A stretch of DNA of 64,000 bases from Maniola hyperantus (Eukaryota; Arthropoda; Insecta; Lepidoptera; Nymphalidae), in contig NC_048556.1 of the NCBI RefSeq assembly GCF_902806685.2, positions 3,906,001 to 3,970,000 of the forward strand. Direction: 5' to 3'. Below, in pieces: positions 1 to 28,744 of the stretch. How positions within the stretch are numbered: the first letter of the stretch is position 1; each line of letters starts with the position of its first letter. The position numbers and the translations under genes are program-made. The notes under the pieces were generated by a model. It had not been told where the DNA came from. It did not search any database and saw only the letters and a list, made by a program, of their open reading frames with translations.

Positions 1-3000
1 TCGAGGTCTATAATGGCCATTTTGAATAATAAAAAATTTTGTATGGAAAAAAAAAATCCGCCATTTTGAATTTTTTTTCCATCCATCGAGTAGACCTTCG
101 GACCCTGATCATCTCTTGCCAAGAAACCATTCTTCCATCTTTCGTACCCTCCGAGATGGACGCCGATGAAATTTGTATGGCGGCCATCTTTTTTTCACAA
201 TTTTGAATTTTTTTTCAAATTTTTGGCAATCGGATGAGGTTTCGAATGACATTTGGTCGAGCACCTCCCACCTATCTTCAATACCTCGAGCGTGCCCTTC
301 ACTCGTCTCCGAAATCCTCAATCATCAGCTCCCTTCATGTGTTGCCCTTAAGGAATCTTTATCTTCTATACGAAAGTATTAGTGAAAAAAAAAGTTTCAT
401 ACAAAATTTTACAGTAGGAAATTTTTTGAATATCTCGGCCGCCATCTTGTTTTTCCAATTTTTTTCACTTTTCCTAAAAATCGTTTACTAATATCTGCAA
501 GAGCTGCAAGTTTAAACAAAATCGGTTGGAAAACAAAAAAGATACAAAAGTCACGTCGGCCGCCATCTTGTTTTTCTTAAATGTCATAATTTTTTCCCTA
601 GTCGAATTCCACATTAAAACATATTTCCCATACATTATTATATCATTTTCTGTCTCTTTCTAGAAGAACAATTATGTCGATGGGTGAGTCAGAGGAAAAA
701 AAAAATCCGCCATTTTGAATTTTTTTTCCATCCATCGAGTAAACTTTCGGATCCTGATCATTTTTTGCCAAGAAACCACTCTTCCATCTTTCATACCCTC
801 CGAGATGGACGCCGATGAAATTTGTATGGCGGCCATCTTTTTTTTGGAATTTTGAATTTTTTTTCACATTTTAGGCAATTGGATGAGGTTTCGAATGACA
901 TTTGCTCGAGCACCTCCCACCTATCTTCAATACCTTGAGCGTGCCCTTCACCCGCCTCCGAAATCCTCAATCATCAGCTCTCTCCATGTTTTCCTTCAAA
1001 TGAATTTTTGTCTTCTATATGAAACCATAAGTGAAAAAAAAAAGTTTCATACAAAATTTTACAGGAGGGAATTTTTTGAAAATCTCGGCCGCCATCTTGT
1101 TTTTCCATTTTTTTTTACATTTTCTAAAAATCGTTTACTAACATCTACAAGAGCTGCAAGTTTAAACGAAATCGGTTGGAAAACAAAAAAGTTACAAAAA
1201 TCAGGTCGGCCGCCATCTTGTTTTTCTGAAATGTCATAATTTTTCCCTACTCGAATCCCACTCCTGAACATATCTCCCATACATTATTATATCATTTTCT
1301 GTCTCTTTCTATGAGAACAATTATGTCAATGAGTGAGTCGGCGGAAAAAATAAATTCCGCCATTTTGAATTTTTTTTCAATCCATCGAGTAGACCTTCGG
1401 ATCCTGATCATCTCTTGCCAAGAAACCACTCTTCCATCTTTCATACCCTCCGAGATGGACGCGGATGAAATTTGTATGGCGGCCATCTTTTTTTTGGAAT
1501 TTTGAATTTATTTTCAAATTTTTGGCAATTGGATGGGGTTTCGAATGACATTTGGTCGAGCACCTCCCACCTATCTTCAATACCTTGAGCGTGCCCTTCA
1601 CCCGTCTCCGAAATCCTCAATCATCAGCTCCTTCCATGTGGTGCCCTAAAGGAATCTTTGTCTTCTGTACGAAAGTATTAGTGAAAAAAAAAAGTTTCAT
1701 ACAAAATTTTACAGGAGGAAATTTTTTGAAAATCTCGGCCGCCATCTTGTTTTTCCAATTTTTTTCACTTTTTCTAAAAATCGTTTGATAACATCTAAAA
1801 TAACTGCAAGTTTAAACAAAATCGGTTGGAAAACAAAAACGTTACAAAAGTCAGGTCGGCCGCCATCTTGTTTTTCTGAAATGTCATAATTTTTCCCTAG
1901 TCGAATCCCACTCCTGAACATATGTCCCATACATTATTATATCATTTTCTGTCTCTTTCTAGGAGAACAATTATGTCAATGAGTGAGTCGGCGGAAAAAA
2001 TAAATTCCGCCATTTTGATTTTTTTTTCTATCCATCGAGTAGACCTTCGGATCCTGATCATCTCTTGCTAAGAAACCACTCTTCCATCTTTCATACCCTC
2101 CGAGATGGACGCCGATGAAATTTGTATGGCGGCCATCTTTTTTTCACAATTTTGAATTTTTTTTAAAATTTTTGGCAATTGGATGAGGTTTCGAATGACA
2201 TTTGGTCGAGCACCTCCCACCTATCTTCAATACCTTGAGCGTGCCCTTCACAAGTCTCCGAAATCCTCAATCATCAGCTCCCTCCATATGTTGCCCTAAA
2301 GGAATCTTTGTCTTCTATATGAAACCATAAGTGAAAAAAAAAAGTTTCATACAAAATTTCACAGGAGGAAATTTTTTGAAAATCTCGGCCGCCATCTTGT
2401 TTTTCCAATTTTTTTCACTTTTTCTAAAAACCGTTTACTAATATCTGCAAGACCTGCAAGTTGTAACAAAATCGGTTGGAAAACAAAAAAGTTACAAAAG
2501 TCAGGTCGGCCGCCATCTTGTTTTTCTGAAATGTCATAATTTTTCCCTAGTCGAATCCCACTTCTGAACATATCTCCCATACATTATTATATCATTTTCT
2601 GTCTCTTTCTAGGAGAACAATTATGTCAATGAGTCAGTCAGTGAGTGAGTGAGTGAGTGGTAATTGAGCTATATATAGTATAACTAGTATTTTGCTCGCT
2701 GCTCGAGCTGCTAAAGCAGCTCTCGAGGTCTATAATGGCCATTTTGAATAATAAAAAATTTTGTATGAAAAAAAAAATCCGCCATTTTGAATTTTTTTTC
2801 AATCCATCGAGTAGACCTTCGGATCCTGATCATCTCTTGCCAAGAAACCACTCTTCCATCTGTCATACCCTCCGAGATGGACGCCGATGAAATTTGTATG
2901 GCGGCCATCTTTTTTTCGGAATTTAAAAAAAAAAATCAAATTTTTGGCAATTGGATGAGGTTTCGAATGACATTTGGTCGAGCACCTCCCACCTATCTTC

Positions 3001-4985
3001 AATACCTCGAGCGTGCCCTTCACCCGTCTCCGAAATCCTCAATCATCAGCTCTCTCCATATGTTGCCCAAAAGGAATCTTTGTCTTCTATATGAATCCAT
3101 AAGTGAAAAAAAAAAGTTTCATACAAAATTTTACAGGAGGAAATTTTTTGAATATCTCGGCCGCCATCTTGTTTTTCCAATTTTTTTCACTTTTTCTAAA
3201 AATCGTTTGAAAACATCTAAAATAACTGCAAGTTTAAACAAAATCGGTTGGAAAACAAAAAAGTTACAAAAGTCAGGTCGGCCGCCATCTTGTTTTTCTG
3301 AAATGTCATAATTTTTCCCTACTCGAATCCCACTTCTGAACATATCTCCCATACATTATTATATCATTTTCTATCTCTTTCTAGGAGAACAATTATGTCA
3401 ATCAGTGAGTGAGTGGTAATTGAGCTATATATAGTATAAATAAAACTAGTATTTTGCTCGCTGCTCGAGCTGCTAAAGCAGCTCTCGAGGTCTATAATCG
3501 CCATTTTGAATAATAAAAAATTTTGTATGAAAAAAAAAAAATCCGCCATTTTGAATTTTTTTTCCATCCATCGAGTAGATCATCGGATCCTGATAATCTC
3601 TTGCCAAGAAACCACTCTTCCATCTTTCATACCCTCTGAGATGGACGCCGACGAAATTTGTATGGCGGCCATCTTTTTTTCGGAATTTTGAATTTTTTTT
3701 CAAATTTTTGGCAATTGGATGACGTTTCGAATGACATTTGGTCGAGCACCTCCCACCTATCTTCAATACCTTGAGCGTGCCCTTCACCCGCCTCCGAAAT
3801 CCTCAATCATCAGCTCCCTCCATATGTTGCCCTTAAGGAATCATTGTCTTCTATATGAAACCACAAGTGAAAAAAAAAAGTTTCATACAAAATTTTACAG
3901 GAGGAAATTTTTTGAAAATCTCGGCCGCCATCTTGTTTTTCCAATTTTTTTCACTTTTTCTAAAAATCGTTTACTAACATCTTCAATTGTTGCAAGTTGT
4001 AACAAAATCGGTTGGAAAACAAAAAAGTTACAAAAGTCAGGTCGGCCGCCATCTTGTTTTTCTGAAATGTCATAATTTTTCCCTAGTCGAATCCCACTTC
4101 TGAACATATCTCCCATACATTATTATATCATTTTCTATCTCTTTCTAGGAGAACAATTATGTCAATCAGTGAGTGAGTGGTAATTGAGCTATATATAGTA
4201 TAATAACTAGTATTTTGCTCGCTGCTCGAGCTGCTAAAGCAGCTCTCGAGGTCTATAATGGCCCTTTGAACAATTTTAAAAAAGTCATACATTTTCTATG
4301 AAAAAAAAAATTCCGCCATTTTGAATTTTTTTTCAAGTCATCGAATAGACCTTTGAATCCTGATCATCTTTTGCCAAGAAACCACTCTTCCATCTTTCGT
4401 ACCCTCCGAGATGGACGCCGATGAAATTTGTATGGCGGCCATCTTTTTTTCGGAATTTTAAATTTTTTTTCAAATTTTTGGCAATTGGATGAGGTTTCGA
4501 ATGACATTTGGTCGAGCACCTCCCACCTATCTTCAATACCTTGAGCGTGCCCTTCACCCGTCTCCGAAATCCTCAATCATCAGCTCCCTCCATATGTTGC
4601 CCTAAAGGAATCTTTGTCTTCTATATGAAACCGTGATTGAAAAAAAAAAGTTTCATACAAAATTTTACAGGAGGAAATTTTTTGAAAATCTCGGCCGCCA
4701 TCTTGTTTTTCCAATTTTTTACACTTTTTCTAAAACATGTTTACTAATATCTTCAATAGTTGCAAGTTGTAACAAAATCGGTTGGAAAACAAAAAAGTTA
4801 CAAAAGTCAGGTCGGCCGCCATCTTGTTTTTCTGAAATGTCATAATTTTTCCCTACTCGAATCCCACTTCTGAACATATCTCCCATACATTATTATATCA
4901 TTTTCTATCTCTTTCTAGGAGAACAATTATGTCAATGAGTCAGTGAGTGAGTGAGTGAGTGGTAATTGAGCTATATATAGTATAA
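1..4985. repeat. Tandem array of 650/770-bp units with paired GCCGCCATCTTG motifs
   Basis: Seven units follow one another. The anchor TCCGCCATTTTGAA recurs near 57, 706, 1355, 2005, 2778, 3542 and 4312, so the first spacings are about 650 bp and the later ones 764-773 bp. The longer units carry an extra block of about 120 bp (for example 2637-2770) with GTGAGTGAGTGG, a TATATATAGTATAA stretch and a short palindrome around GCTGCTCGAGCTGC. The window opens inside such a block, so the array continues to the left. Every unit holds two identical TCGGCCGCCATCTTG boxes 121 bp apart and one related ATGGCGGCCATCTT box. Units differ by scattered substitutions and small indels. Recurrent short ORFs on both strands drift with the DNA and look like by-products of the repeat. 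The right edge is near 4985. Confidence 0.93.
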
Positions 4986-5037
4986 AATAATAGGATTGCA
5001 TTTCTCTTTTGGTGTACAATAAAGCCCGGGCTGCATT

Positions 5038-5270
5038 ACAGCAGCGCTGCGCAGCACGTCGCTTCAAAATATCCTCTACAGACCGTTCACTATAAGTTGA
5101 CCCTCTTACGTTATGTTGGCACCATTGCAAATCACACAATAATAAACTCTAGGTTCTAAGGAATAAAGCAACCAAGCAATGGTGCCAACATGACGTCAGT
5201 CGGCAGGAGACATAGTGAACGGTTTGTATGCCGCGACGCGCAGTGATGCGCTTTGCAGCGCCGCTCTGGT
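5038..5270. mobile_element. Foldback MITE
   Basis: The two arms are imperfect inverted copies. GACCGTTCACTATAAG at about 5081 is mirrored by CATAGTGAACGGTTTG at about 5211, and TGTTGGCACCATTGC is mirrored by GCAATGGTGCCAACA. A short AT-rich loop separates them. No coding capacity is visible. It sits directly right of the tandem array. Confidence 0.75.
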
Positions 5271-5300
5271 GCGATGTGCACGATACGAAATGTATGAAAT

Positions 5301-5475
5301 AACTAGCTTATGCTCGCGACTTCGTCCGCCTGGGCTACACAAATTTCGAACCCCTATTTCACTCCCTTAGGGGTTGAATTTTCAAAAATCCTTTCTTAGC
5401 GGATGCCTATGTCATAATAGCTATCTGCATGCAAAATTTCAGCCCGATCCGTCCAGTAGTTTGAGCTTTAAGCAT
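5301..5475 (+). mobile_element. Interspersed repeat family A
   Basis: This is a copy of a repeat that opens with CTTATGCTCGCGACTTCGTC and continues through TTTCAGCCCGATCCGTCCAG. Other copies in the window lie near 28745, 31425, 34505, 35205, 40202, 41390, 43405, 45790 and 62870, in both orientations. Many full copies end in (CAGT)n followed by a CCTTTTCCTTTTATA tail. I do not assign a class. The copy ends about 80 bp before an INO80 splice acceptor. Confidence 0.7.
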
Positions 5476-5552
5476 ATTTCATTCATTCTCTTTAGCCACG
5501 GGAAGAGTCTTGCCTACATGTTAATTCAGTGGACCTCATATTTTGCCCGTAG

Positions 5553-22741
<17,189 letters not shown>

Positions 22742-22914
22742 CCCCGGCAAAACCCTCATTAGGGTGCCAGGTAAATATGTTAACCTAGTCTGTTACTGTT
22801 GTCTCAGGGATAAAATCGTACGAGGAAATTCGTGGAACAAAGTGACAGACAGCTCAAAGGATTTGTGCGGAACCGGCGATGGCCGATTGGGTAGACCTCG
22901 TACTGGTACGCAGT

Positions 22915-23059
22915 CAGTGGCGTGCAGGTCATAGAGGCATAAATGCACTGCTTACCCCAGTTGTAATAGCTCAATGCATATTTTTCATTATGACCTGCCA
23001 TTAAACAGGTTCCTACCTAACTAATGCCTACCTTGGTTTAAAACCTGTGCACGCCACTG
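22915..23059 (-). mobile_element. hAT-type MITE family K (copy 1)
   Basis: The 145-bp element has terminal inverted repeats CAGTGGCGTGCA/TGCACGCCACTG and a perfect 8-bp target duplication TACGCAGT (22907-22914 and 23060-23067). Length, CAGTG ends and 8-bp duplication fit the hAT superfamily. It is oriented opposite to copy 2 at 25325. Confidence 0.92.
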
Positions 23060-23682
23060 TACGCAGTATAGGATGTCTTCCAACCCGCTAGCGGGTAGCT
23101 GGTGGATAAGGAACGTAAAGGACCGTTTTGGTGGCAAACTCATCACGCCCAAACAATTGAAAATTGAATTTAAAATAATATTCAAATTTATTAAATCACG
23201 TGCTTGCTTCGCTCGCGCTGTACTTGACCTTTATATAACTTATAGTAAGTATTTTTTTGTTGTTTCAGATACTAAAATACTGGAAAGGACTGTTAAGTAG
23301 TGGTTTACTCGTTTTGAACTTTTGACCCACCTAATGAAGTACTGTTATGAATATATAAATAATGCTAGAAACACATGTCAATACCCCAACACTTTGTAAC
23401 TAAGAAATGGGTGTTATCGGTTATTATTGATGATATTTGTGTGATCGCCCAAATCTTGGATAAAATGTAACCTTTAAAAAAAGATACGTCCCATTTAATT
23501 AACAAAGTAATATAGCTTCGACTTTATTTTGTTTATTACAACAGAACCGACAAAAGTGAAAACTTAAAACTATAAAATTAGAGTATAGTAATAGTTCACC
23601 ATGTGGTTTGCAGTAGCAAATGTGTTTCTACCATAACTCTGTACATCGATACAGTTTACCTCTAAAGAAATTGGATACTAAC

Positions 23683-23692
23683 AATAAATAAA
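23683..23692 (+). terminator. Candidate poly(A) signal for INO80
   Basis: Overlapping AATAAA hexamers (AATAAATAAA) are the first AATAAA on the plus strand that I see after the predicted INO80 stop at 22741. The site implies a 3' UTR of about 0.95 kb containing the hAT MITE. Confidence 0.35.
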
Positions 23693-24084
23693 TATAAGCG
23701 GATGTACAAAAAATTGCTTTTATTTTTAAAAGTATTAAGTTTCAAAAACTGCAAAGATAATTATTATTATTAGTTAGTATTAGTGAAATGAAGTGTATAT
23801 AGAGAGAAGTATCTTTAAATAATATCAAACTATTATGTATTAATACAAAATTAACTGAAAATATTTATTTGTACCTATCGACAAAAAGTTAAATTGTTTC
23901 AAAACATTCAAAACTTTGAAGTTGCTTGTTAAAAAAAAATTAAGGAAATTATTTTTATTTAGTTCTGTTTTTAATTTTATGAGGTTTGACAGTAAATTAT
24001 TTAAATCTTGAAATCTAGCAAGAATTAGGATAAACTGACTTTAAAATGTTGTGAATTTCATCATGAGTCGTGACATATTGTGTA

Positions 24085-24352
24085 CAGTGCGACAAGGCTA
24101 TCTTGGCGCGTGGTGAAAATCAGAACTAACGCCGTCAAGTGTCCCCTTTGTTGTTGTTTGAATCATCATCATCATCATGATCAACCCATCACTGGCCCAC
24201 TACAGAGCACGGGTCTCCTCTCAGAGTGAGAAGGGTTTTGGCCATAGTCTACCACGTTGTTTGAATATTCAAGGAATATTCTAAAGCCTTTGTTCTCCAA
24301 CAGCGCCCCCCTGTCAATGTCATTCAAGTGCCAAAAGAGCCTTGTCGCACTG
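24085..24352. mobile_element. Mariner-type MITE family G interrupted by a SINE fragment
   Basis: The ends CAGTGCGACAAGGCT and AGCCTTGTCGCACTG are flanked by TA (24083-24084, 24353-24354). The body matches 20082-20228 in inverse. A 92-bp insert (24164-24255), the inverted 3' end of the tRNA-derived SINE with its ATC repeats, splits it. The insert is flanked by the 11-bp direct repeat GTTGTTTGAAT (24153-24163 and 24256-24266), which occurs once at the same place in the intact copy. Confidence 0.9.
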
Positions 24353-24539
24353 TAGGTTCAAAATTCGTGTAAATGTGAAAGATACCTAGGTATATAAATA
24401 AATAAAAATTGATGTCAATATTTTGTTTGATTGGTTATCCTATCCCACTATTTACTCAGAGTCTACTTGAGTGAATTCCGTTCGTCTATGCCCTAAATGC
24501 CATAAATCTATTTCATATACCTAATACCCTACTTGGTAT

Positions 24540-24930
24540 AGTAATCTACTAATTATTTGAACACATTTTAATTTTTTTTCGTGATTTAACCACAAATTCA
24601 CGGTTTTCAGACTTTTCCCCTTATTTCTGCTATAAGACCTACCTACCTGCCAAATTTCATGATACTAGGTCAACGGGAAGTACTCTGTAGGTTTCTTGAC
24701 AGACTACAGACAACGAAGCAATCCTATAAGGGTTCCGTTTTTCCTTTTGAGGTACGGAACCCTAAAAACAAATTTTAAGGCAATTTTCGGATTTTTAGGG
24801 TTCCGTGCCTCAAAAGGAAAAACGGAACCCTTATAAGATCACTTTGTTGTTTGTCTGTCTGTCTGTCGGTCTGGTCTGGTCTGGAAAATCAAAAGGTCCC
24901 ACGGGATTTTTAAAACCCAAAATCCACGCG
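24540..24930. mobile_element. Family C fragments, head to head
   Basis: A reverse copy (24540-24770) ending AGGTACGGAACCCTAAAA is followed by a forward start (24797-24870) with TTAGGGTTCCGTGCCTCAAA. It then passes into family B-like ends (CACGGGATTTTTAAAACCC). Confidence 0.6.
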
Positions 24931-25324
24931 AGCAAGGATCAGCTAGTTATATACCCATATTTTTATTTTGTTTTTATCGCGATTTACCGCTTGCCATTAA
25001 CCCGTATCACGCCGGAGATGCACTAAAAAGCAGTAAATAATCCGATCTGCGATGAATACTAATGAGACGTGACTCGTGAAACGTATGAGAGTTGAGAGAT
25101 CGAGCGAAATCTGTCTGTCCGTATCTGGAGATCAATCCGGGCAGATTTATGTGTAGGAATTTTTATGGGAAAAGCTTTTGTTTTTCGTAATAATAGAAAT
25201 GCCTTTTCCCGCTATTCCGATAGGATAGTTATTAAAATGTAATATTTTCCAGATAGGTAGGTACAGTACACGGTAGAAAGTAAAGTACATCGACCTTTTG
25301 AAGGAGATAGCAGATTTGTAGAGC

Positions 25325-25470
25325 CAGTGGCGTGCACAGGGTTTGAAGCCAGGGTAGGCATTAGTTAGGTAGGAACCTGTTTACTGGCAGGTCATAATGT
25401 AAAATTTGCATTGTGCTATTACAACTGGGGTAAGCAATGCATTTATGCCTCTATGACCTGCACGCCACTG
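25325..25470 (+). mobile_element. hAT-type MITE family K (copy 2)
   Basis: It has CAGTGGCGTGCA at the left, TGCACGCCACTG at the right and a perfect 8-bp duplication TGTAGAGC at 25317-25324 and 25471-25478. The internal sequence is the reverse of copies 1 and 3. Confidence 0.92.
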
Positions 25471-25611
25471 TGTAGAGCGTTGTCTCTGTCGTTGAGACCG
25501 ACAAAACATCACATAAGTATGAGTGACAGAGACAACACTCTACAAAGCCGAAATGTCATTCTAAAGGCCGATGTACATTACTTTCTGCCGCGTACTGTAT
25601 ATTAATTATTA

Positions 25612-25885
25612 AGAACGGTGATAGCCTAGTGGTTAAGATGTCGGCCTCCTATTCGGATGGTCGGGGTTCGATCCCGGGCACGCAGTTTTGCGCGTTTTTA
25701 GCAATTAAATATCACTTGCTTTATTAACGGCAAAGGAAAAAATCGTGAGGAAACCTGCATGCCTAGAGCTTTACATAATGTTCTCAAGGGTGTGTGAAGT
25801 CTGCCAATAGCCAAACCGCACAGCCAGGTGGTCTATGGCCTAAATCCTTCTCATTCTGAGAGGAGACCAGGTTTCCGTATTGTGC
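25612..25885 (+). mobile_element. tRNA-derived SINE family D, near full length
   Basis: The head carries an A box (GATAGCCTAGTGGTTAAGA) and B box (GGGTTCGATCCCGGGC) for RNA polymerase III. The body runs through CACTTGCTTTATTAACGGCA, GTGAGGAAACCTGCATGCCT and TTCTCATTCTGAGAGGAGAC. The GATGATGAT tail seen in other copies is missing here. Relatives lie at 26855, 33200, 46909, 53034 (reverse), 54655 and 56690. Confidence 0.85.
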
Positions 25886-26352
25886 CGGCCATGGTTCAAA
25901 TACGTAAGTGACTCTACGTACTTACTTGCTATCCATTGCCTGTTTCGCGCCTCTGATATAAAAAGAAGCGATCCTATCATGCCAATTGCCATGAGTAAGG
26001 TTTTACAAAATTTCTCGCTTTGTATTCTCACACATACTTATTACCTTTAAGACACCAGCCGTAGTAGGTACCTGCTGGAATAAAACAGCATTAACATGAA
26101 ATTACGTACTTTTCACACGAAAATTTATTGTTAACTGAATTAAAATCGGTTTATCATTCAGTTAGCGAGCGCGCGGGTACGTTTACACCTTTTATCAGGT
26201 TTAACGTGGATTTATGGTTCTTGCGGTGTTGCGGTGGCTCATTTACTGGAATCGTGGAAATTTATACACCACTCCGCCTTATTAGCTTCCGAACTTCGGA
26301 ATCCGAAGTGATTCATTATTAGTTTTAGCGTTTAGAGAGTGATTTCCATTAT

Positions 26353-26512
26353 ATATATAATATATTTCTACGGCTATACTCACGTATCCAATCGACGTTA
26401 GCCCGACTAGTTTCGAACCCATCCGGGGCCCTTTATCAAGGGGGTCAGTTCGCGCACGCGTCGCGTTTAAAACGCGACGCGTGCGCGAATGAATTATACT
26501 GCCGTAGAAATA
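26353..26512. mobile_element. Foldback element with a central 41-nt GC-rich palindrome
   Basis: ATAATATATTTCTACGGC near the left end is mirrored by GCCGTAGAAATATATTAT at the right. Inside, 26449-26489 is a near-perfect palindrome with 20-nt arms around a single A; the arms are rich in CGCG and contain ACGCGT on both sides. Confidence 0.8.
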
Positions 26513-26627
26513 TATTATTATTTTTGTTTCTGGGTTTTATTCGATCACCACCGGTGTGAACGGGCATATTTTGACTTAAAAGGTAGAATTGCGGCACGTG
26601 ACTGCGGCACTTGTATATATTGAAAAA

Positions 26628-26774
26628 TTAAAAAGAGCAACCGCCGAGTTTCTTGCTGGTTCTTCTCGGTACGAACGGCATTCCGAACCAGTGGTAAATT
26701 AAAACTACCTGACTATTCATAAGTACTTGTAAAAAGTTTACATGAATAAAAAAACATTCTATTCTATTCTATTC
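26628..26774 (+). mobile_element. SINE-like repeat family J (copy 2)
   Basis: It is nearly identical to 20862-21014 and ends in three to four ATTCT units. It is followed at 26855-26990 by a SINE family D tail ending GGGTTGATGATGATGATGA. Confidence 0.7.
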
Positions 26775-27004
26775 TAATACTGGCTTTGGTAGAGTCACCA
26801 TTTTATATTCTGTGGTAGGTAGAGTCAATTGAATGAATTGATAAACAAAATAATAGCCTTCGATAATGATGTGTGAAGTTTGGCAATCCGCGCTTTGCCA
26901 GCGTGGTGGACTTTGATCTCTAAACCATTCTCATTCTGAAAGGTCATCCGTGCACAGTAGTAGACCGCCGATGGGTTGATGATGATGATGACAGCTTCAA
27001 ATAG

Positions 27005-27165
27005 TGTATAGTACGCGACAGGTTGAGATGGCAATCGGGGTATGAGGCGGGGAACGCCCCGCACACCCGCGCTCACCCGCACCGGGTTAGCGCGGGGCGT
27101 GTGCTGGTGTGCAGGGCGTCCCCTCCCTGATTGCCATCTCGACCTATCGCGGACTATAGATAGCT
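27005..27165. mobile_element. GC-rich foldback MITE
   Basis: CGACAGGTTGAGATGGCAAT at the left is mirrored by ATTGCCATCTCGACCTATCG at the right. The middle carries GGGGCGT/ACGCCCC and GCACACC/GGTGTGC inverted blocks. A rearranged relative lies at 41995-42120. Confidence 0.75.
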
Positions 27166-27911
27166 AGCCACAAAGTCATAATTAATTATTCACATCACGC
27201 CTCATGGCGCCCGCCGCTATTTGAATCGCATGAAATGCACTTCCTCCTCTAATTGTCGTAATCAAACTAACGTTGATCGATGCATTAAACATCGATTCCG
27301 TTAATCTGCGATTAGTGAATCGTTAAGGGTGACTTCAATGGTACCTACGCGATTGCTGAATAATTCTCTTTGCATGTCTTTAAGTTCATTGATCTGTGCA
27401 ATCTTTTTAATGTTTTAGCTATTTTGTATGACAAAATTAAGTATGTATCAATAAAACATACCTACGGGCCGAATTAAGAACTTGAAAATTGAAAATCTTG
27501 AAAATTGGTTAAATAAGTTGTCTTGGTTGCTGAAATGCTTTAATCCGGTCATCCGAGCCGCTTTTTTAAAAATTCAGATATAGCCCTTGACTGCAATCTC
27601 ACCTAGTGGTAAGTGATGATGTGATGATGCAGTTGAAAAGCCTAAGCTGCTAAAGCTCAGCCACTCTGTTATTGAAAAGAAGCGATCGCTTAGGCGATAG
27701 GTAGCTAAAGCCATATACGAAAATACGTAAGCATGTACTTAATTTTTGAACTCATATCGCCGCTAATAAAATATCAATGAAATCAACGGTTACCATTCAC
27801 ATATTATTTTCACACCATTATAAGGAAGGTCATTCCAGTACATAGAAGCCTAATAAAACCTATGTATTAAGACTGTTTCAGTGAACTAGCGGGTGAGGGT
27901 CGAATACGAAT

Positions 27912-28407
27912 GAGAGCGGTAATGAACGACCCCGTTACCAGCTCCTCCGTCCTCAGGCCGCCCGACTGGCACCGACTCCGCAGTCTACATGCATGGAGAT
28001 AGACTGAAGAAAAAAATGTTTTGCTAATCTCGACGAATGCACAGACGAGAGAATCGCGGCGATAGTCTCGCCTTGTGACAAAATTTAATACAAACTATTG
28101 CCGCAATAGTAGCTGTCGCCCTGTGGAGTACCTATGGCCCATAATATAATAGAGTTTGTACCGAATTTTGTGACACGGCGACAAATGAGAGCGGTAATGA
28201 ACGACCCCGTTAACAGCTCCGCCGTTCGGCTCCGTCCTCAGGCCCGCCCGACTGGCACCGACTCCGCAGTCTGCATGCATGACTCTGCAGTCTCCATGCA
28301 TGGAGATAGACTGCAGAAAAAATGTTTTACTAATCTCCACGGACGAGAGAATCGCGGCGATAGTCTTCCCTTGTGACAAAATTTAATACAAAAACTATTG
28401 CCGCGAT
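27912..28407 (+). repeat. Two-copy direct duplication of about 200 bp
   Basis: The stretch from GAGAGCGGTAATGAACGACC to TGTGACAAAATTTAATACAA occurs at about 27912-28097 and again, with indels, at 28187-28391. Copy 2 has an internal repeat of CTGCAGTCT/GCATGCAT blocks. The copies are separated by about 90 bp. I see no gene. Confidence 0.75.
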
Positions 28408-28520
28408 GACATATGAATCCGAGACATGGTCGCTAACTATGGGCCTCATATGAAAGCTCAGAGTCTCTCAGCGGGCGATGGAGAGAGCTATGCTTGGAGT
28501 TACTCAAAGTAAAACACTAA
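28408..28520 (+). pseudogene. RTE-type LINE ORF2 fragment
   Basis: The plus strand reads MTYESETWSLTMGLI, a stop, then KLRVSQRAMERAMLGVT. This is the familiar region just before the RTE ORF2 C-terminus. It is broken by a stop and not expressed as a protein. An inverted fragment of the same region is at 42480-42560. Confidence 0.75.
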
Positions 28521-28744
28521 AGAAAAAAAAGCTCTTCTCCATGCTTTGTGAACTGATATCTATGTAATATATATCACGTAGTAGAGTCGCAAGCGGTCAT
28601 TATCACGGATTCGCAGGCTTCATACAAATGGCGTTACACGGTGACTGAATAATACATCGGAGTATGCAATGACAGGAAGTTCAAGGTTCTAAGAGGTCTT
28701 CTCACGTATGTTATCAAGGGATAGTGTTATGGGAACGTCCTGTG

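Noticed and set aside
109..4845. Recurrent 60-174-codon ORFs on both strands of the tandem array
   Set aside because: The same frames recur because the DNA is repeated. They drift with indels, overlap one another on opposite strands and have no domain; the residues KKDGRH and KQDGGRP simply translate the GCCGCCATCTT boxes.
1..4985. CRISPR-like array
   Set aside because: Units are hundreds of bases long and similar throughout, with no short repeat/unique spacer alternation. The genome is eukaryotic.
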